DNA of 64,000 bases from MGBC124762 sp048201935 (GTDB taxonomy: Bacteria; Bacillota; Clostridia; Oscillospirales; Oscillospiraceae): NCBI GenBank assembly GCA_048201935.1, contig DBFBGR010000002.1, positions 134,680-198,679 of the forward strand, given 5' to 3'. Under the pieces are notes generated by a model. That model had not been told where the DNA came from. It searched no databases and saw nothing but the letters and a program-made list of their open reading frames with translations. The position numbers and the translations under genes are program-made. Of this stretch, positions 1 to 7,283 are shown in pieces; within the stretch, counting starts at the first letter, position 1; every line of letters starts with the position of its first letter.

Positions 1-58
1 GGTAAAACCCTGCGTTGACCATCTGCAAGGAGAGGTCCCGCTTCAAAAAGCCTGTCAT
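1..58 (-). CDS. ABC-2 type transporter permease, N-terminal fragment
   Basis: Partial gene running off the left edge; only the first 19 codons are visible (starting MTGFLKRDLSL). The ATG lies one base after the TGA of the ATP-binding gene, so the two are almost certainly co-translated. Its role as the membrane partner of that ATPase is inferred from position: GntR (YtrA type)-ATPase-permease is a standard Firmicutes arrangement. The visible residues are polar/amphipathic, as expected before a first membrane helix. No function beyond this can be read. Confidence 0.6.
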   Translation of the reverse strand, partial: MTGFLKRDLSLQMVNAGFY

Positions 59-59
59 A

Positions 60-905
60 TCACTGTTCCCCCTTTGTGGTATACACCATGATGTCCTCCA
101 GCGTGGCCGTCTCCACCGCCATGTCGGGCAGAGCCCGCTTCAAGGCGGCCCGGTCGGACACCAGCGCCTGGCAGCCGTACTTGCCCTCTCGCTTGCCCAC
201 CAGGAGCTGGGCCGGAATGGCGGCCAGCTCCGCCGGAGAGCAGGAGACCTTGGCATAGGCCGCCAGCAGCTCATCCTTGGCTCCGCTGACGGTCAGGCGG
301 CCCTTGTGAAGGTAGGCCACGTAGTCGCAGATCTTCTCCAGGTCGCTGGGGATGTGGCGGGAGATGAGGAGGGCGTGGTCCTCGACGCGGACACAGGCCA
401 GAACTTCGTCCAAAATTTCGTCCCGGACCACCGGGTCCAGTCCCGAGGTGGCCTCGTCCAGGACCAGCAGCCGGGGCCGGTGGGCCAGGGCGGCAGCGAT
501 GGTCAGCTTCATCTTCATCCCTCGGGACAGCTCCTTGATCTTCTTGTCCCGGGGCAGGTCGAACTTTTTCAGATAGCCCTCAAAGGTCTCGGCCTCCCAG
601 GTAGGAAAGACCCCGGAGAGAAAGCCGCCTACCTGGCGGACCTTCAAAGCATCGGAAAAGGGGCACTCGTCAGGGACGTAGCCCACATCGCCCAGGGCCT
701 GGGCGGCGGGCTGCCCCAGCAGCTCCACTTCCCCGCTGGTGGGCTTGATGATGCCCAGCAGACACTTGATGAAGGTGGACTTCCCCGCCCCGTTCTCTCC
801 GATGAGACCCATAATGGTCCCGCCGGGCAGGGCCAGGTCGATGTTGTCCAGCTTAAAGCTGCCATAGTCCTTGGTCAGCCCACTGGTTTGAATGGCAAAT
901 TCCAT
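60..905 (-). CDS. ABC transporter ATP-binding protein
   Basis: ATPase subunit (281 aa) of an ABC exporter; hydrolyses ATP to drive the adjacent permease. Walker A GENGAGKST is at about residues 36-44, an ABC signature LSRGM (degenerate from LSGGQ) at 126-130, and Walker B LLVLDE at 146-151 followed by ATSGLD. I take the ATG at 905 because GAGGAG lies 8 bases upstream; a GTG at 914 in the same frame has no such spacing. It follows the GntR gene after 5 bases and precedes the permease by 1 base. By analogy with YtrAB-type systems it may export a drug, peptide or envelope precursor, but the substrate cannot be told from sequence. Confidence 0.9.
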   Translation of the reverse strand: MEFAIQTSGLTKDYGSFKLDNIDLALPGGTIMGLIGENGAGKSTFIKCLLGIIKPTSGEVELLGQPAAQALGDVGYVPDECPFSDALKVRQVGGFLSGVFPTWEAETFEGYLKKFDLPRDKKIKELSRGMKMKLTIAAALAHRPRLLVLDEATSGLDPVVRDEILDEVLACVRVEDHALLISRHIPSDLEKICDYVAYLHKGRLTVSGAKDELLAAYAKVSCSPAELAAIPAQLLVGKREGKYGCQALVSDRAALKRALPDMAVETATLEDIMVYTTKGEQ

Positions 906-910
906 GGTGT

Positions 911-1285
911 TCACTCCTCTTGATATAGTAATTGCAACGCCTCCAGCACCTCTGCCCGGCTCATGCCCACGCCTTGGGCGGCCTCCACCGCCAGGCTCAG
1001 GTGCTCCTCTACCCTTCTGCGGCCCTCCTCCCGGGCCAGCTCCAGGTTCCGGGGCGCCACATAGTAGCCCTTGCCGGGCACCGCCGTGAGGAAGCCCTCC
1101 CGGGTCAGCTCGTCGTAGGCCCGCTTGGTGGTGATGACACTGATGCGCAGGTCCTGGGCCAGGGCCCGGATGGAGGGCAGGGCCTCCCCCTCGGCTAGCT
1201 GGCCGCCCAAAATCTGCCCCTTCACCTGCCGGGTGATCTGGTCGTAGATGGGCACGTCCCCGGTGTTGCGGATGATGATGTTCAT
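911..1285 (-). CDS. GntR family transcriptional regulator (YtrA-like)
   Basis: A 124-residue regulator with an N-terminal winged helix-turn-helix at about residues 12-76 and only a short helical tail, the small YtrA-subfamily format found next to ABC transporter genes. The ATG at 1285 is preceded by AGAGGTGAG. It opens the operon with the ATPase and permease. A 17-base perfect inverted repeat lies just upstream (1296-1336), the obvious candidate operator, so the protein probably represses its own operon until a cell-wall-active compound or another ligand is sensed. Family assignment is firm; the ligand is unknown. Confidence 0.9.
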   Translation of the reverse strand: MNIIIRNTGDVPIYDQITRQVKGQILGGQLAEGEALPSIRALAQDLRISVITTKRAYDELTREGFLTAVPGKGYYVAPRNLELAREEGRRRVEEHLSLAVEAAQGVGMSRAEVLEALQLLYQEE

Positions 1286-1295
1286 GGCCTCACCT

Positions 1296-1336
1296 CTGTG
1301 TATACTGTATATGCTCGATATATACAGTATACACAG
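1296..1336. promoter_or_regulatory. Perfect palindromic operator upstream of the GntR gene
   Basis: Two 17-base arms (1296-1312 and 1320-1336) are exact reverse complements around a 7-base centre. Each arm holds the core GTATACTGTATAT. The dyad starts 11 bases upstream of the gntR start codon and is AT-rich in a GC-rich setting, so it likely overlaps the promoter. Dyads with GTATAC-type half-sites are typical for YtrA-group GntR repressors. Autoregulation is inferred. Confidence 0.8.
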
Positions 1337-1365
1337 TTACACTACCATTGTCAAGGGGGTTGGAC

Positions 1366-1395
1366 AAAAAAATACCCGGCAACACTGCCGGGTAT
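1366..1395 (-). terminator. Rho-independent terminator of the ECF/anti-sigma operon
   Basis: Perfect 10-base stem, ATACCCGGCA (1372-1381) pairing with TGCCGGGTAT (1386-1395) around a 4-base loop. On the minus strand it is followed by a run of T (plus-strand A run at 1366-1371). It lies about 25 bases after the stop codon of the 1419-1976 gene. Confidence 0.9.
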
Positions 1396-1418
1396 CGCAA
1401 AAGCCTAAATTACAAGGG

Positions 1419-1976
1419 TTACCGCCCTTTACTTACCCTTGGAGAAGTATTGTCGACGATGGACCATTCCTCAGTTTTTTCATCCTGGATCAAGTAGAAA
1501 AATTGCTCAGTAGGACCATCGTCCAAAAAGGTTTTGGTATGGTCGTACTCTACATCGTATTTCGCCCACACAACAATAAAGCGCTGGGCAAGCATCTCAT
1601 CTGTCCAGCCTCGCTCCGCTGCAAGGTCGCTACCCATATATCTTTCCCTCACCTGTGCGGTCTCAGTCTCATCGACTTTGATCTCTGTAAGCCGTACAGC
1701 TATGGTATAGCCCTTTCCGGCCTGACCTTCAATGGCGCTCTGAACCGTTTGGATAGGATCGGCGGAGGGCTCTTGCAGCCAGGGGTCGAACAGACCCAGC
1801 TCATAGGCGGCGAAACCGCAGAGGATCATAAAAGCCATTACAGCGGCGGCTAGTATGGCGATCCTTTTGAAGCTGCCGAGCCTTCTGCGCGCATAGCTTC
1901 TGCTACATATAAGGGCTTCGGTCACATATTTGCCGTCAAGCTCATTCATGGCATCCGAAAACTGCTTTGCAGTCAT
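1419..1976 (-). CDS. Putative membrane-anchored anti-sigma factor
   Basis: 185 residues: a charged cytoplasmic N-terminus (1-37), one hydrophobic helix at about 38-58, and an extracytoplasmic domain of roughly 125 residues. It overlaps the ECF sigma gene by 4 bases (ATGA), the classic arrangement for an anti-sigma factor. I see no zinc-binding HxxxCxxC motif, so it is not a ZAS-type anti-sigma; partner function rests on context and topology. The outer domain has no family I recognise and may sense an envelope signal. The pair is visibly AT-richer than its neighbours. A terminator follows at 1366-1395. Confidence 0.6.
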   Translation of the reverse strand: MTAKQFSDAMNELDGKYVTEALICSRSYARRRLGSFKRIAILAAAVMAFMILCGFAAYELGLFDPWLQEPSADPIQTVQSAIEGQAGKGYTIAVRLTEIKVDETETAQVRERYMGSDLAAERGWTDEMLAQRFIVVWAKYDVEYDHTKTFLDDGPTEQFFYLIQDEKTEEWSIVDNTSPRVSKGR

Positions 1977-2530
1977 ACCAGCACCTCCCTTTCGGCTAGA
2001 TATTCCCTCATTTTTTGGCGGATGCGTGTCAGCCGGACGGAAACATTTTTCTTCGTAAGTCCAACCAGTGCGGCAATGTCTTGATAAGACTCGGAAAACC
2101 AGTAACGGCGCATAAAAATGATGCGGTTTTGGGTGGACAGCGTATCCAGAAAGGCCTGGATCATACCGGCAAGCTCTTTGGTCTCCACTTCAGCTTCTAC
2201 GGTATCCGGCCCTGCTATACAGGCTTCGATCTCCTCCATGGCAAGGGTGTAATGGCCGCTTCGCTTACTTGCCGCCTTTCTCCAATAGGCGTTGAGGGAA
2301 AGATTTCGAACGATTTTGCACAGATAGGTCAGCAGCGGGTCTGGACGTGCGGGAGGAATCGTGTTCCATGCGCCGAGATAGGCGTCGTTGAGACACTCCT
2401 CCGCATCTTGGATGTTGTTTAAGATGTTGTAAGAAAGCTTCTTGCAGGTTTTTCCATATTTGTGGTCCAGCTCGCGGATGGCTTGCTCTGAGCGTTGAAA
2501 AAACAGCTCAATGATGGTCGCGTCGTCCAT
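1973..2530 (-). CDS. ECF-type RNA polymerase sigma factor
   Basis: 185-residue sigma-70 family protein. Region 2 spans about residues 8-75 (DAEECLNDAYLGAWNTIPP, the -10-binding helix) and region 4 about 120-175, with helix-turn-helix SYQDIAALVGLTKKNVSVRL for the -35. The ATG at 2530 has GGAGG about 10 bases upstream; a GTG at 2536 is an equally possible start. The anti-sigma-like gene overlaps its 3' end, so activity is probably held down by that membrane partner. A TTGACA on the minus strand at 2578-2583 may be a -35 element, but no good -10 is at normal distance. The regulon is unknown. Confidence 0.85.
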   Translation of the reverse strand: MDDATIIELFFQRSEQAIRELDHKYGKTCKKLSYNILNNIQDAEECLNDAYLGAWNTIPPARPDPLLTYLCKIVRNLSLNAYWRKAASKRSGHYTLAMEEIEACIAGPDTVEAEVETKELAGMIQAFLDTLSTQNRIIFMRRYWFSESYQDIAALVGLTKKNVSVRLTRIRQKMREYLAEREVLV

Positions 2531-2624
2531 TGTCACGTCGCCTCCCTTCCGGCTTCACTAACTATACTACACTTTTTTGTCAAAAAACTACATGGGAGAA
2601 AGTTTTTTATAATGGACAAAGCAA

Positions 2625-2656
2625 AAACCGGCACAGCCCAAGGGCCGTGCCGGTTT
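2625..2656 (-). terminator. Terminator downstream of tyrS
   Basis: Hairpin with AAACCGGCAC / GTGCCGGTTT outer arms and AGCCC / GGGCC inner arms (one mismatch). On the minus strand it is followed by TTTTTGC. It begins about 20 bases after the tyrS stop codon. Confidence 0.8.
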
Positions 2657-2675
2657 CGATTTACTACGGTGACTT

Positions 2676-3908
2676 TTAGCCCATCTGCGCCCTGTGGAAG
2701 ACCTTTTTGCCCTTTTTGATGGTGAGGCCGTCGCCTTCCAGCATGTCCTGGGAGATCATCATGGCGGTGTCAGAGACCTTCTGGCCGTTGACCTCTACCC
2801 CGCCCTGCTCGATGAGCCGCCGGGCCTCCTTCTTGGAGGGCACCAGGCCACACTTGAACATCAGGTCCAGAAGGCCGATGACGCCGTCTTGGAGGTCGTC
2901 GCCCGTCAGCGTGGTGGAGGGCATATCGGCGCTGTCGCCGCCGTTGGCGAAGATCGCCCGGGCGGCCTCCTGGGCCTTCTGGGCCTCGGCCTCGCCGTGG
3001 ACCATCTTGGTGAGCTCAAAGGCCAAGATCTCCTTGGCGTCGTTGAGCTTGCTATCCTTCCAATCGGCCATGGCGTCAATCTGCTCCAGAGGCAGGAAGG
3101 TGAGCATGCGGATGCACTTCATCACGTCGGCGTCACCCACGTTGCGCCAGTACTGGTAGAAGTCGTAGGGGCTTGTTTTATTGGGGTCCAGCCACACGGC
3201 GTTGCCGGCGGTCTTGCCCATCTTGTGGCCCTGGGAGTCGGTCAGTAGCGTGATGGTCATGGCGTAGGCGTCCTTGCCCAGCTTGCGGCGGATGAGCTCG
3301 GTGCCGCCCAGCATATTGCTCCACTGGTCGTCGCCGCCGAACTGCATATTACAGCCCAGGGTCTGGAACATGTGGTAGAAGTCGTAGGACTGCATGATCA
3401 TATAGTTGAACTCCAGGAAGCTAAGGCCCTTCTCCATGCGCTGCTCATAGCACTTGGCCCGGAGCATATTGTTCACGCTGAAGCATGCGCCCACCTCGCG
3501 CAGAAGCTCCACATAGTTGAGCTTTAAGAGCCAGTCGGCGTTATTGACCATGATGGCCTGGCTGGGGCCGTCGCCGAACTCGATGAACCGCTCCATCTGC
3601 CGCTTGAAGCACTCGGCGTTGTGGTCGATGTCCTCCTTGGTGAGCATCTTGCGCATGTCGGTGCGGCCGGAGGGGTCGCCGATCATGGTGGTGCCGCCGC
3701 CGATGAGGGCGATGGGCTTGTTGCCCGCCTGCTGGAGCCGTTTCATCAGCGTCAAGGCCATGAAGTGACCCGCCGTCAGGCTGTCGGCGGTGCAGTCAAA
3801 GCCGATATAGAAGGTGGCCTTGCCCGCGTTGACGAGCTCTCGGATCTCGGCCTCGTCGGTGACCTGGGCCAGAAGCCCGCGGGCCTTTAATTCCTCGTAA
3901 ATTTGCAT
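2676..3908 (-). CDS. tyrS: Tyrosyl-tRNA synthetase
   Basis: Class I synthetase charging tRNA-Tyr in the cytoplasm. Catalytic domain features: FYIGFDCTADSLTAGH (HIGH-type motif) near residue 35, GGGTTMIGDPSGR, a tyrosine-binding stretch SYDFYHM, and KMGKTAGN as the KMSKS equivalent. A C-terminal S4 RNA-binding domain (about 345-405: KKEARRLIEQGGVEVNGQKV) follows. I place the start at ATG 3908 (410 aa; AAAGGAAG upstream; MQIYEELKARGL matches family N-termini); ATG 3932, overlapping the previous stop by ATGA, is the alternative. It is the second gene of a Tyr T-box operon behind an EamA transporter. Confidence 0.95.
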   Translation of the reverse strand: MQIYEELKARGLLAQVTDEAEIRELVNAGKATFYIGFDCTADSLTAGHFMALTLMKRLQQAGNKPIALIGGGTTMIGDPSGRTDMRKMLTKEDIDHNAECFKRQMERFIEFGDGPSQAIMVNNADWLLKLNYVELLREVGACFSVNNMLRAKCYEQRMEKGLSFLEFNYMIMQSYDFYHMFQTLGCNMQFGGDDQWSNMLGGTELIRRKLGKDAYAMTITLLTDSQGHKMGKTAGNAVWLDPNKTSPYDFYQYWRNVGDADVMKCIRMLTFLPLEQIDAMADWKDSKLNDAKEILAFELTKMVHGEAEAQKAQEAARAIFANGGDSADMPSTTLTGDDLQDGVIGLLDLMFKCGLVPSKKEARRLIEQGGVEVNGQKVSDTAMMISQDMLEGDGLTIKKGKKVFHRAQMG

Positions 3909-3928
3909 GTTTTTCTTCCTTTCCTCTG

Positions 3929-4774
3929 TCATTGCGCCTTCTGAGGTGCTTTTGACAATAAAATGTTATAGAGAACGATGCTACCCACCACGACCACCGC
4001 GCCGATGAGGGCCAGGGGCCCCACGGTCTCGTGGTAGAATACCGCCACCAGAATGGGATTGAGTACTGGCTCAATGCCCGAGACCAGGCTGGCGGTCACC
4101 GCCGGAGTGGTCTTCAGGCCCTCGGTGAGCAGGATATAGGCCAGGGCCACCTGGAACACACCCAAGACCACCAGGGCCGTGAGGCCGCTTAGCTCCAGCC
4201 TGGGCTGAGTCAGTACAAACGGCAGACCGATGACCGCGCTGAGCACGTCGCCCCAGAAGACCGAGCCCAGCGGGTCGCCGTCAGGCATGTCACCCAGCAT
4301 AAACACTCCGGCGTAGGACACCCCGGACAGCAGGGCCAGGACGTTGCCCAGCATCCCGCCCGCCGACAGGCTGTCCACAAAGAAAAGGACCACGCCGCCC
4401 AGCACCAGCGCGCAGACGGAAATATCCAGCCGCCGGGGCTTTTTGCCCAAAAGGAGCACGGAAAAGAGCAGGACGAATACCGGGGCGGTAAACTGCAACA
4501 CGATGGTATTGGCCGCGGTGGTGAGCTTGTTGGCCACGGCATAGAGAAGATTTGTGCCGCAGACGCACAGCGCCCCCAGGACCACCCAGCGGTTGAGCCT
4601 AGGCTTGTGGTGGGTCACAGCCATGTAGAGGCCGATGACCACCAGGGCGATGGCGGTACGGGCACCGTTAATGGCGATGCCGTTCCAGTTGATGAGCTTG
4701 ATACAGAGCCCGCCGATGCTGTAAAGCGCGGCGGATAGGAACACATACAGCGTCCCCCTTTGCTGGGCGGACAT
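3929..4774 (-). CDS. EamA/DMT-family transporter in a tyrosine T-box operon
   Basis: 281-residue integral membrane protein with about ten hydrophobic helices arranged as two EamA (DUF6) repeats; the family exports or imports amino acids and other metabolites. The open frame extends upstream to 4936, but that part is the T-box leader RNA. The start must lie after the T-box terminator, and ATG 4774 has GGAGG 8 bases upstream. It sits between the Tyr-specific T-box (4799-5085) and tyrS, so its mRNA should rise when uncharged tRNA-Tyr accumulates. A role in tyrosine or aromatic precursor uptake is inferred from this regulation, not from the protein sequence. Confidence 0.88.
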   Translation of the reverse strand: MSAQQRGTLYVFLSAALYSIGGLCIKLINWNGIAINGARTAIALVVIGLYMAVTHHKPRLNRWVVLGALCVCGTNLLYAVANKLTTAANTIVLQFTAPVFVLLFSVLLLGKKPRRLDISVCALVLGGVVLFFVDSLSAGGMLGNVLALLSGVSYAGVFMLGDMPDGDPLGSVFWGDVLSAVIGLPFVLTQPRLELSGLTALVVLGVFQVALAYILLTEGLKTTPAVTASLVSGIEPVLNPILVAVFYHETVGPLALIGAVVVVGSIVLYNILLSKAPQKAQ

Positions 4775-4798
4775 CGACATCACCTCCCTTACATGCGT

Positions 4799-5085
4799 AA
4801 AAAATCCTCTGTCCGAATGATCGGACAGAGGACGCATAAAAACGTGGTACCACCTCTGGTTTACCCCGCTCTCACGAGACAGGGCCTCGAGCCGTGCGTT
4901 TTCAGCAAAGACACGGCGGCGCGGTAACGGGCGCACCCGGACTCGTCCTACTGGCCACTGGGGCGTTCGGCGAGCGGCTCAGAGGGGTATTCCCCGGCCT
5001 CCGCTCTCCCCCTTTCACCACGTCGGGGTCTCTCTTGGCAGCGGATGGACGACTACTCTTCCTCGTCACAGCCTTGACTTCATTA
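4799..5085 (-). promoter_or_regulatory. T-box riboswitch leader, tyrosine specifier
   Basis: The minus-strand leader carries the conserved T-box AGAGGTGGTACCACG (4843-4857). A terminator hairpin follows with 12-base arms at 4805-4816 and 4821-4832 and six T at 4799-4804. Upstream are the start motif GAGGAAGAGTAGT, the Stem I apical motifs AGAGAGA and GGTGAAAG, and a specifier-loop GAA-TAC-CCC with TAC (Tyr) at 4987-4989. The T-box bulge TGGT expects discriminator base A73, which tRNA-Tyr has. Uncharged tRNA-Tyr should stabilise the antiterminator and allow transcription of the EamA transporter and tyrS. Confidence 0.93.
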
Positions 5086-5091
5086 CTGGGG

Positions 5092-5120
5092 ATTATAGTA
5101 CAGCCCCATTTATTTGTCAA
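5092..5120 (-). promoter_or_regulatory. Sigma-A promoter of the T-box operon
   Basis: Exact consensus on the minus strand: TTGACA (5115-5120), 17-base spacer, TATAAT (5092-5097). The -35 hexamer is part of the last recN codons (Leu-Asp-Lys), so the promoter overlaps the recN 3' end. Confidence 0.95.
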
Positions 5121-6810
5121 GCCTCATTTTCAGGGCCTGGGCGCTCTCCAGCAGCTCGCCCGCGCTAGTTAGAGCGGCGGGGGTGATCTGCTCGCCGCTG
5201 GTGAGCCGGGCCACCTCGGCCTTTCTCTGATCAAGGTCAAGGGCCGTCACGTCTGTAAAGGTCCTCCCCTTGCGCTCTCCCTTCTCCACGGAGAAGTGGT
5301 CGTCGGCCATGGCGGCCAACTGGGGCAGATGGGTGACGCATAGGACCTGCTTGCGCCGGGAGACCTGGGCCAGCTTTTGGGCCACCTTTTGGGCGGCGCG
5401 GCCGGAGACACCGGTGTCCACCTCGTCAAAGATTAGGGTGGAAACGTCGTCATTTTCCGCCAAAACATTCTTTAATGCCAACATAATGCGGGCCAATTCG
5501 CCGCCGGAGGCGATCTTGTGGATGGGCTTGAGGTCCTCGCCGGTGTTGGCGGACATGAGAAAGCACACCTCGTCCATGCCGGTGGCGTCCATGGCCAACT
5601 CCCCTGCCTTGGGGGCCATCTGGACCGAAAAACGGACCTTGGGCATGTCCAGCTCGGCCAGCTCGGTCTGGATGCGCGCCTCCAGCTTCCGGGCCTCGGC
5701 CTGGCGTTTGGTGGAAAGGGCTTTGCCTTTACACACCGCTTCCTCCAGGGCTTTGTCCAGCTTTTGCTGGAGCTTTTCCAACGCCTCGGCGGAGAACTGG
5801 ATCTGGTCCAGCTCCGCGCGGCAGCGCTCCAGGTAGGCCAGCATCTCGGCGGTGGTGGAGCCGTATTTTTTGCCCAGGCGGTAGAGCTGCTCCAGCCGGG
5901 TCTCCACCAGGTCCAGCTCACCGGGCTCCATATCCAAGCTGCCCTGCAGGTCCCGGACACGCTCGGCCAGGTCCTGAGCGGCGTAGCGGGCCTCGTCGGC
6001 GGCGGCGGCCAGGTCGGCAAAGTCCTGGCTGGCCCGCCCACCGGTATGGAGAGTGGAGGCCGCCCGCTCCAGCAGGTCGGCGGCTCCGGCGTTATCCTCG
6101 TCGCCGGAGAGGGCGGCGTGGGCCTGGGCGGCGGCGGACATGAGCTTCTCCGCGTTGCGCAGCAAGTCCCGGCGGCGGTCCAGCTCCTCCTGCTCGCCCT
6201 CCTTCAGCTCGGCCCCCTCTAATTCGTCGATCTGAAACTGCAGCGAGTCCAGCCGCCGGGCCTTTTCCGACTCGTCCATTTCCAGGGAGGATATCTCCCG
6301 CTTCAAGGCCATGACGGCCTCGTAGGTGCGCTGAAAGTCCGCCAAGGGGCCCTCCACCAGGCTGCCGAAGCGGTCCAGATAGGAGAGGTGGCAGGCCGGG
6401 TCCAGTAGCTGCTGGCCGTCGTGCTGGCCGTGGATGTTGACCAACTGGTCGCCCAGGGCCTTGAGCTGGGCCACCGTCAGCATCTGGCCGTTGGCCCGGC
6501 AGAGGTTGCGCCCGTCGGCCTGGATCTCCCGGCGCAGCAAAAGCTCACCGTTTTCATCGGGGGCAACGCCGTTTTCCTGGAACCAATCCAGCTCTGGCAG
6601 GTCCCGGAACAGGGCCTCCACGCAGGCGGACTTGGCCCCGGTGCGGATGAGGTCTCGGCTGGTGCGCTGGCCCAGGATGGCGCCGATGGCGTCCACCACG
6701 ATGGACTTGCCCGCGCCGGTCTCGCCGGTGAGGACGTTGAAGCGAGGCCCCAGGGTCAGGTCTGAGGACTCGATGACCGCGATATTTTCGATGTGGAGCT
6801 GAGCCAACAT
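5110..6810 (-). CDS. recN: DNA repair protein RecN
   Basis: 566-residue SMC-like ATPase acting early in double-strand break repair. Walker A TGETGAGKS is at residues 28-36; a long coiled coil with heptad-like Glu/Leu/Arg stretches occupies about 150-360; the C-terminal half carries the signature SGGELARIMLAL and Walker B TLIFDEVDTGVSG. Length is normal. ATG 6810 follows AGGAGG. It is the last gene of the nusB-to-recN operon, 16 bases after argR. No LexA-type box fits in that short gap, so any SOS control would have to act from further upstream. Its final codons contain the -35 of the T-box promoter. Confidence 0.95.
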   Translation of the reverse strand: MLAQLHIENIAVIESSDLTLGPRFNVLTGETGAGKSIVVDAIGAILGQRTSRDLIRTGAKSACVEALFRDLPELDWFQENGVAPDENGELLLRREIQADGRNLCRANGQMLTVAQLKALGDQLVNIHGQHDGQQLLDPACHLSYLDRFGSLVEGPLADFQRTYEAVMALKREISSLEMDESEKARRLDSLQFQIDELEGAELKEGEQEELDRRRDLLRNAEKLMSAAAQAHAALSGDEDNAGAADLLERAASTLHTGGRASQDFADLAAAADEARYAAQDLAERVRDLQGSLDMEPGELDLVETRLEQLYRLGKKYGSTTAEMLAYLERCRAELDQIQFSAEALEKLQQKLDKALEEAVCKGKALSTKRQAEARKLEARIQTELAELDMPKVRFSVQMAPKAGELAMDATGMDEVCFLMSANTGEDLKPIHKIASGGELARIMLALKNVLAENDDVSTLIFDEVDTGVSGRAAQKVAQKLAQVSRRKQVLCVTHLPQLAAMADDHFSVEKGERKGRTFTDVTALDLDQRKAEVARLTSGEQITPAALTSAGELLESAQALKMRLDK

Positions 6811-6826
6811 GGTCCTCAGCCTCCTT

Positions 6827-7279
6827 TCACGAGAGCATTTCGCCGATGGTGGCGCAGAAATCCTGGGCGCTTTGGTTGGTGCGCAGGATGAGCAGCACCG
6901 TGTCGTCCCCGGCCAAAGAGCCCACCAGGTCGGGGATCTCCATGCCGTCCAGGGCCGCGCCGGCGGCGGAGCCCAGGCCGGGCATGGTCTTGACCACCAC
7001 CAGGTTTTGGGCCTGCTCGTAGCTGACCACGCCCTCGCGGAAGATGGTCTTGAGCCGCCCGGTGACGTTGGTGTGGTCCTTTTTGCCCGACAAGGCGTAG
7101 CGGTAGCTCCCCTTCCCCGTCAGCTCCTTGACCAGATGTAGCTCCTTGATGTCCCGGGAAATGGTGGCCTGGGTGGCCTCGATGCCCCGGCAGCGAAGCT
7201 GCTCCAAAAGCTGCTCCTGGGTCTCCACAGGCGTGGAGGCGATGATGGATAAGATCTCCCCTTGGCGTCTGGCTTTCAT
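6827..7279 (-). CDS. argR: Arginine repressor ArgR
   Basis: 150-residue ArgR/AhrC family regulator. The N-terminal winged helix domain (about 1-70) has the conserved TQATISRDIKELHLVK recognition segment; the C-terminal oligomerisation and arginine-binding domain (about 80-148) includes GSAAGAALD and GSLAGDDTVLLI. In the family it binds ARG boxes as a hexamer with arginine and controls arginine synthesis and breakdown. Linkage to recN, nadK and tlyA is the conserved Firmicutes order and says little about targets. The stop is 16 bases before recN and the start 4 bases after the nadK stop. Confidence 0.95.
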   Translation of the reverse strand: MKARRQGEILSIIASTPVETQEQLLEQLRCRGIEATQATISRDIKELHLVKELTGKGSYRYALSGKKDHTNVTGRLKTIFREGVVSYEQAQNLVVVKTMPGLGSAAGAALDGMEIPDLVGSLAGDDTVLLILRTNQSAQDFCATIGEMLS

Positions 7280-7283
7280 GGCC

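Noticed and set aside
4775..4936. N-terminal extension of the EamA transporter
   Set aside because: The frame is open, but this DNA encodes the T-box and terminator of the leader RNA; a proper ribosome site lies at 4783-4787 before ATG 4774.
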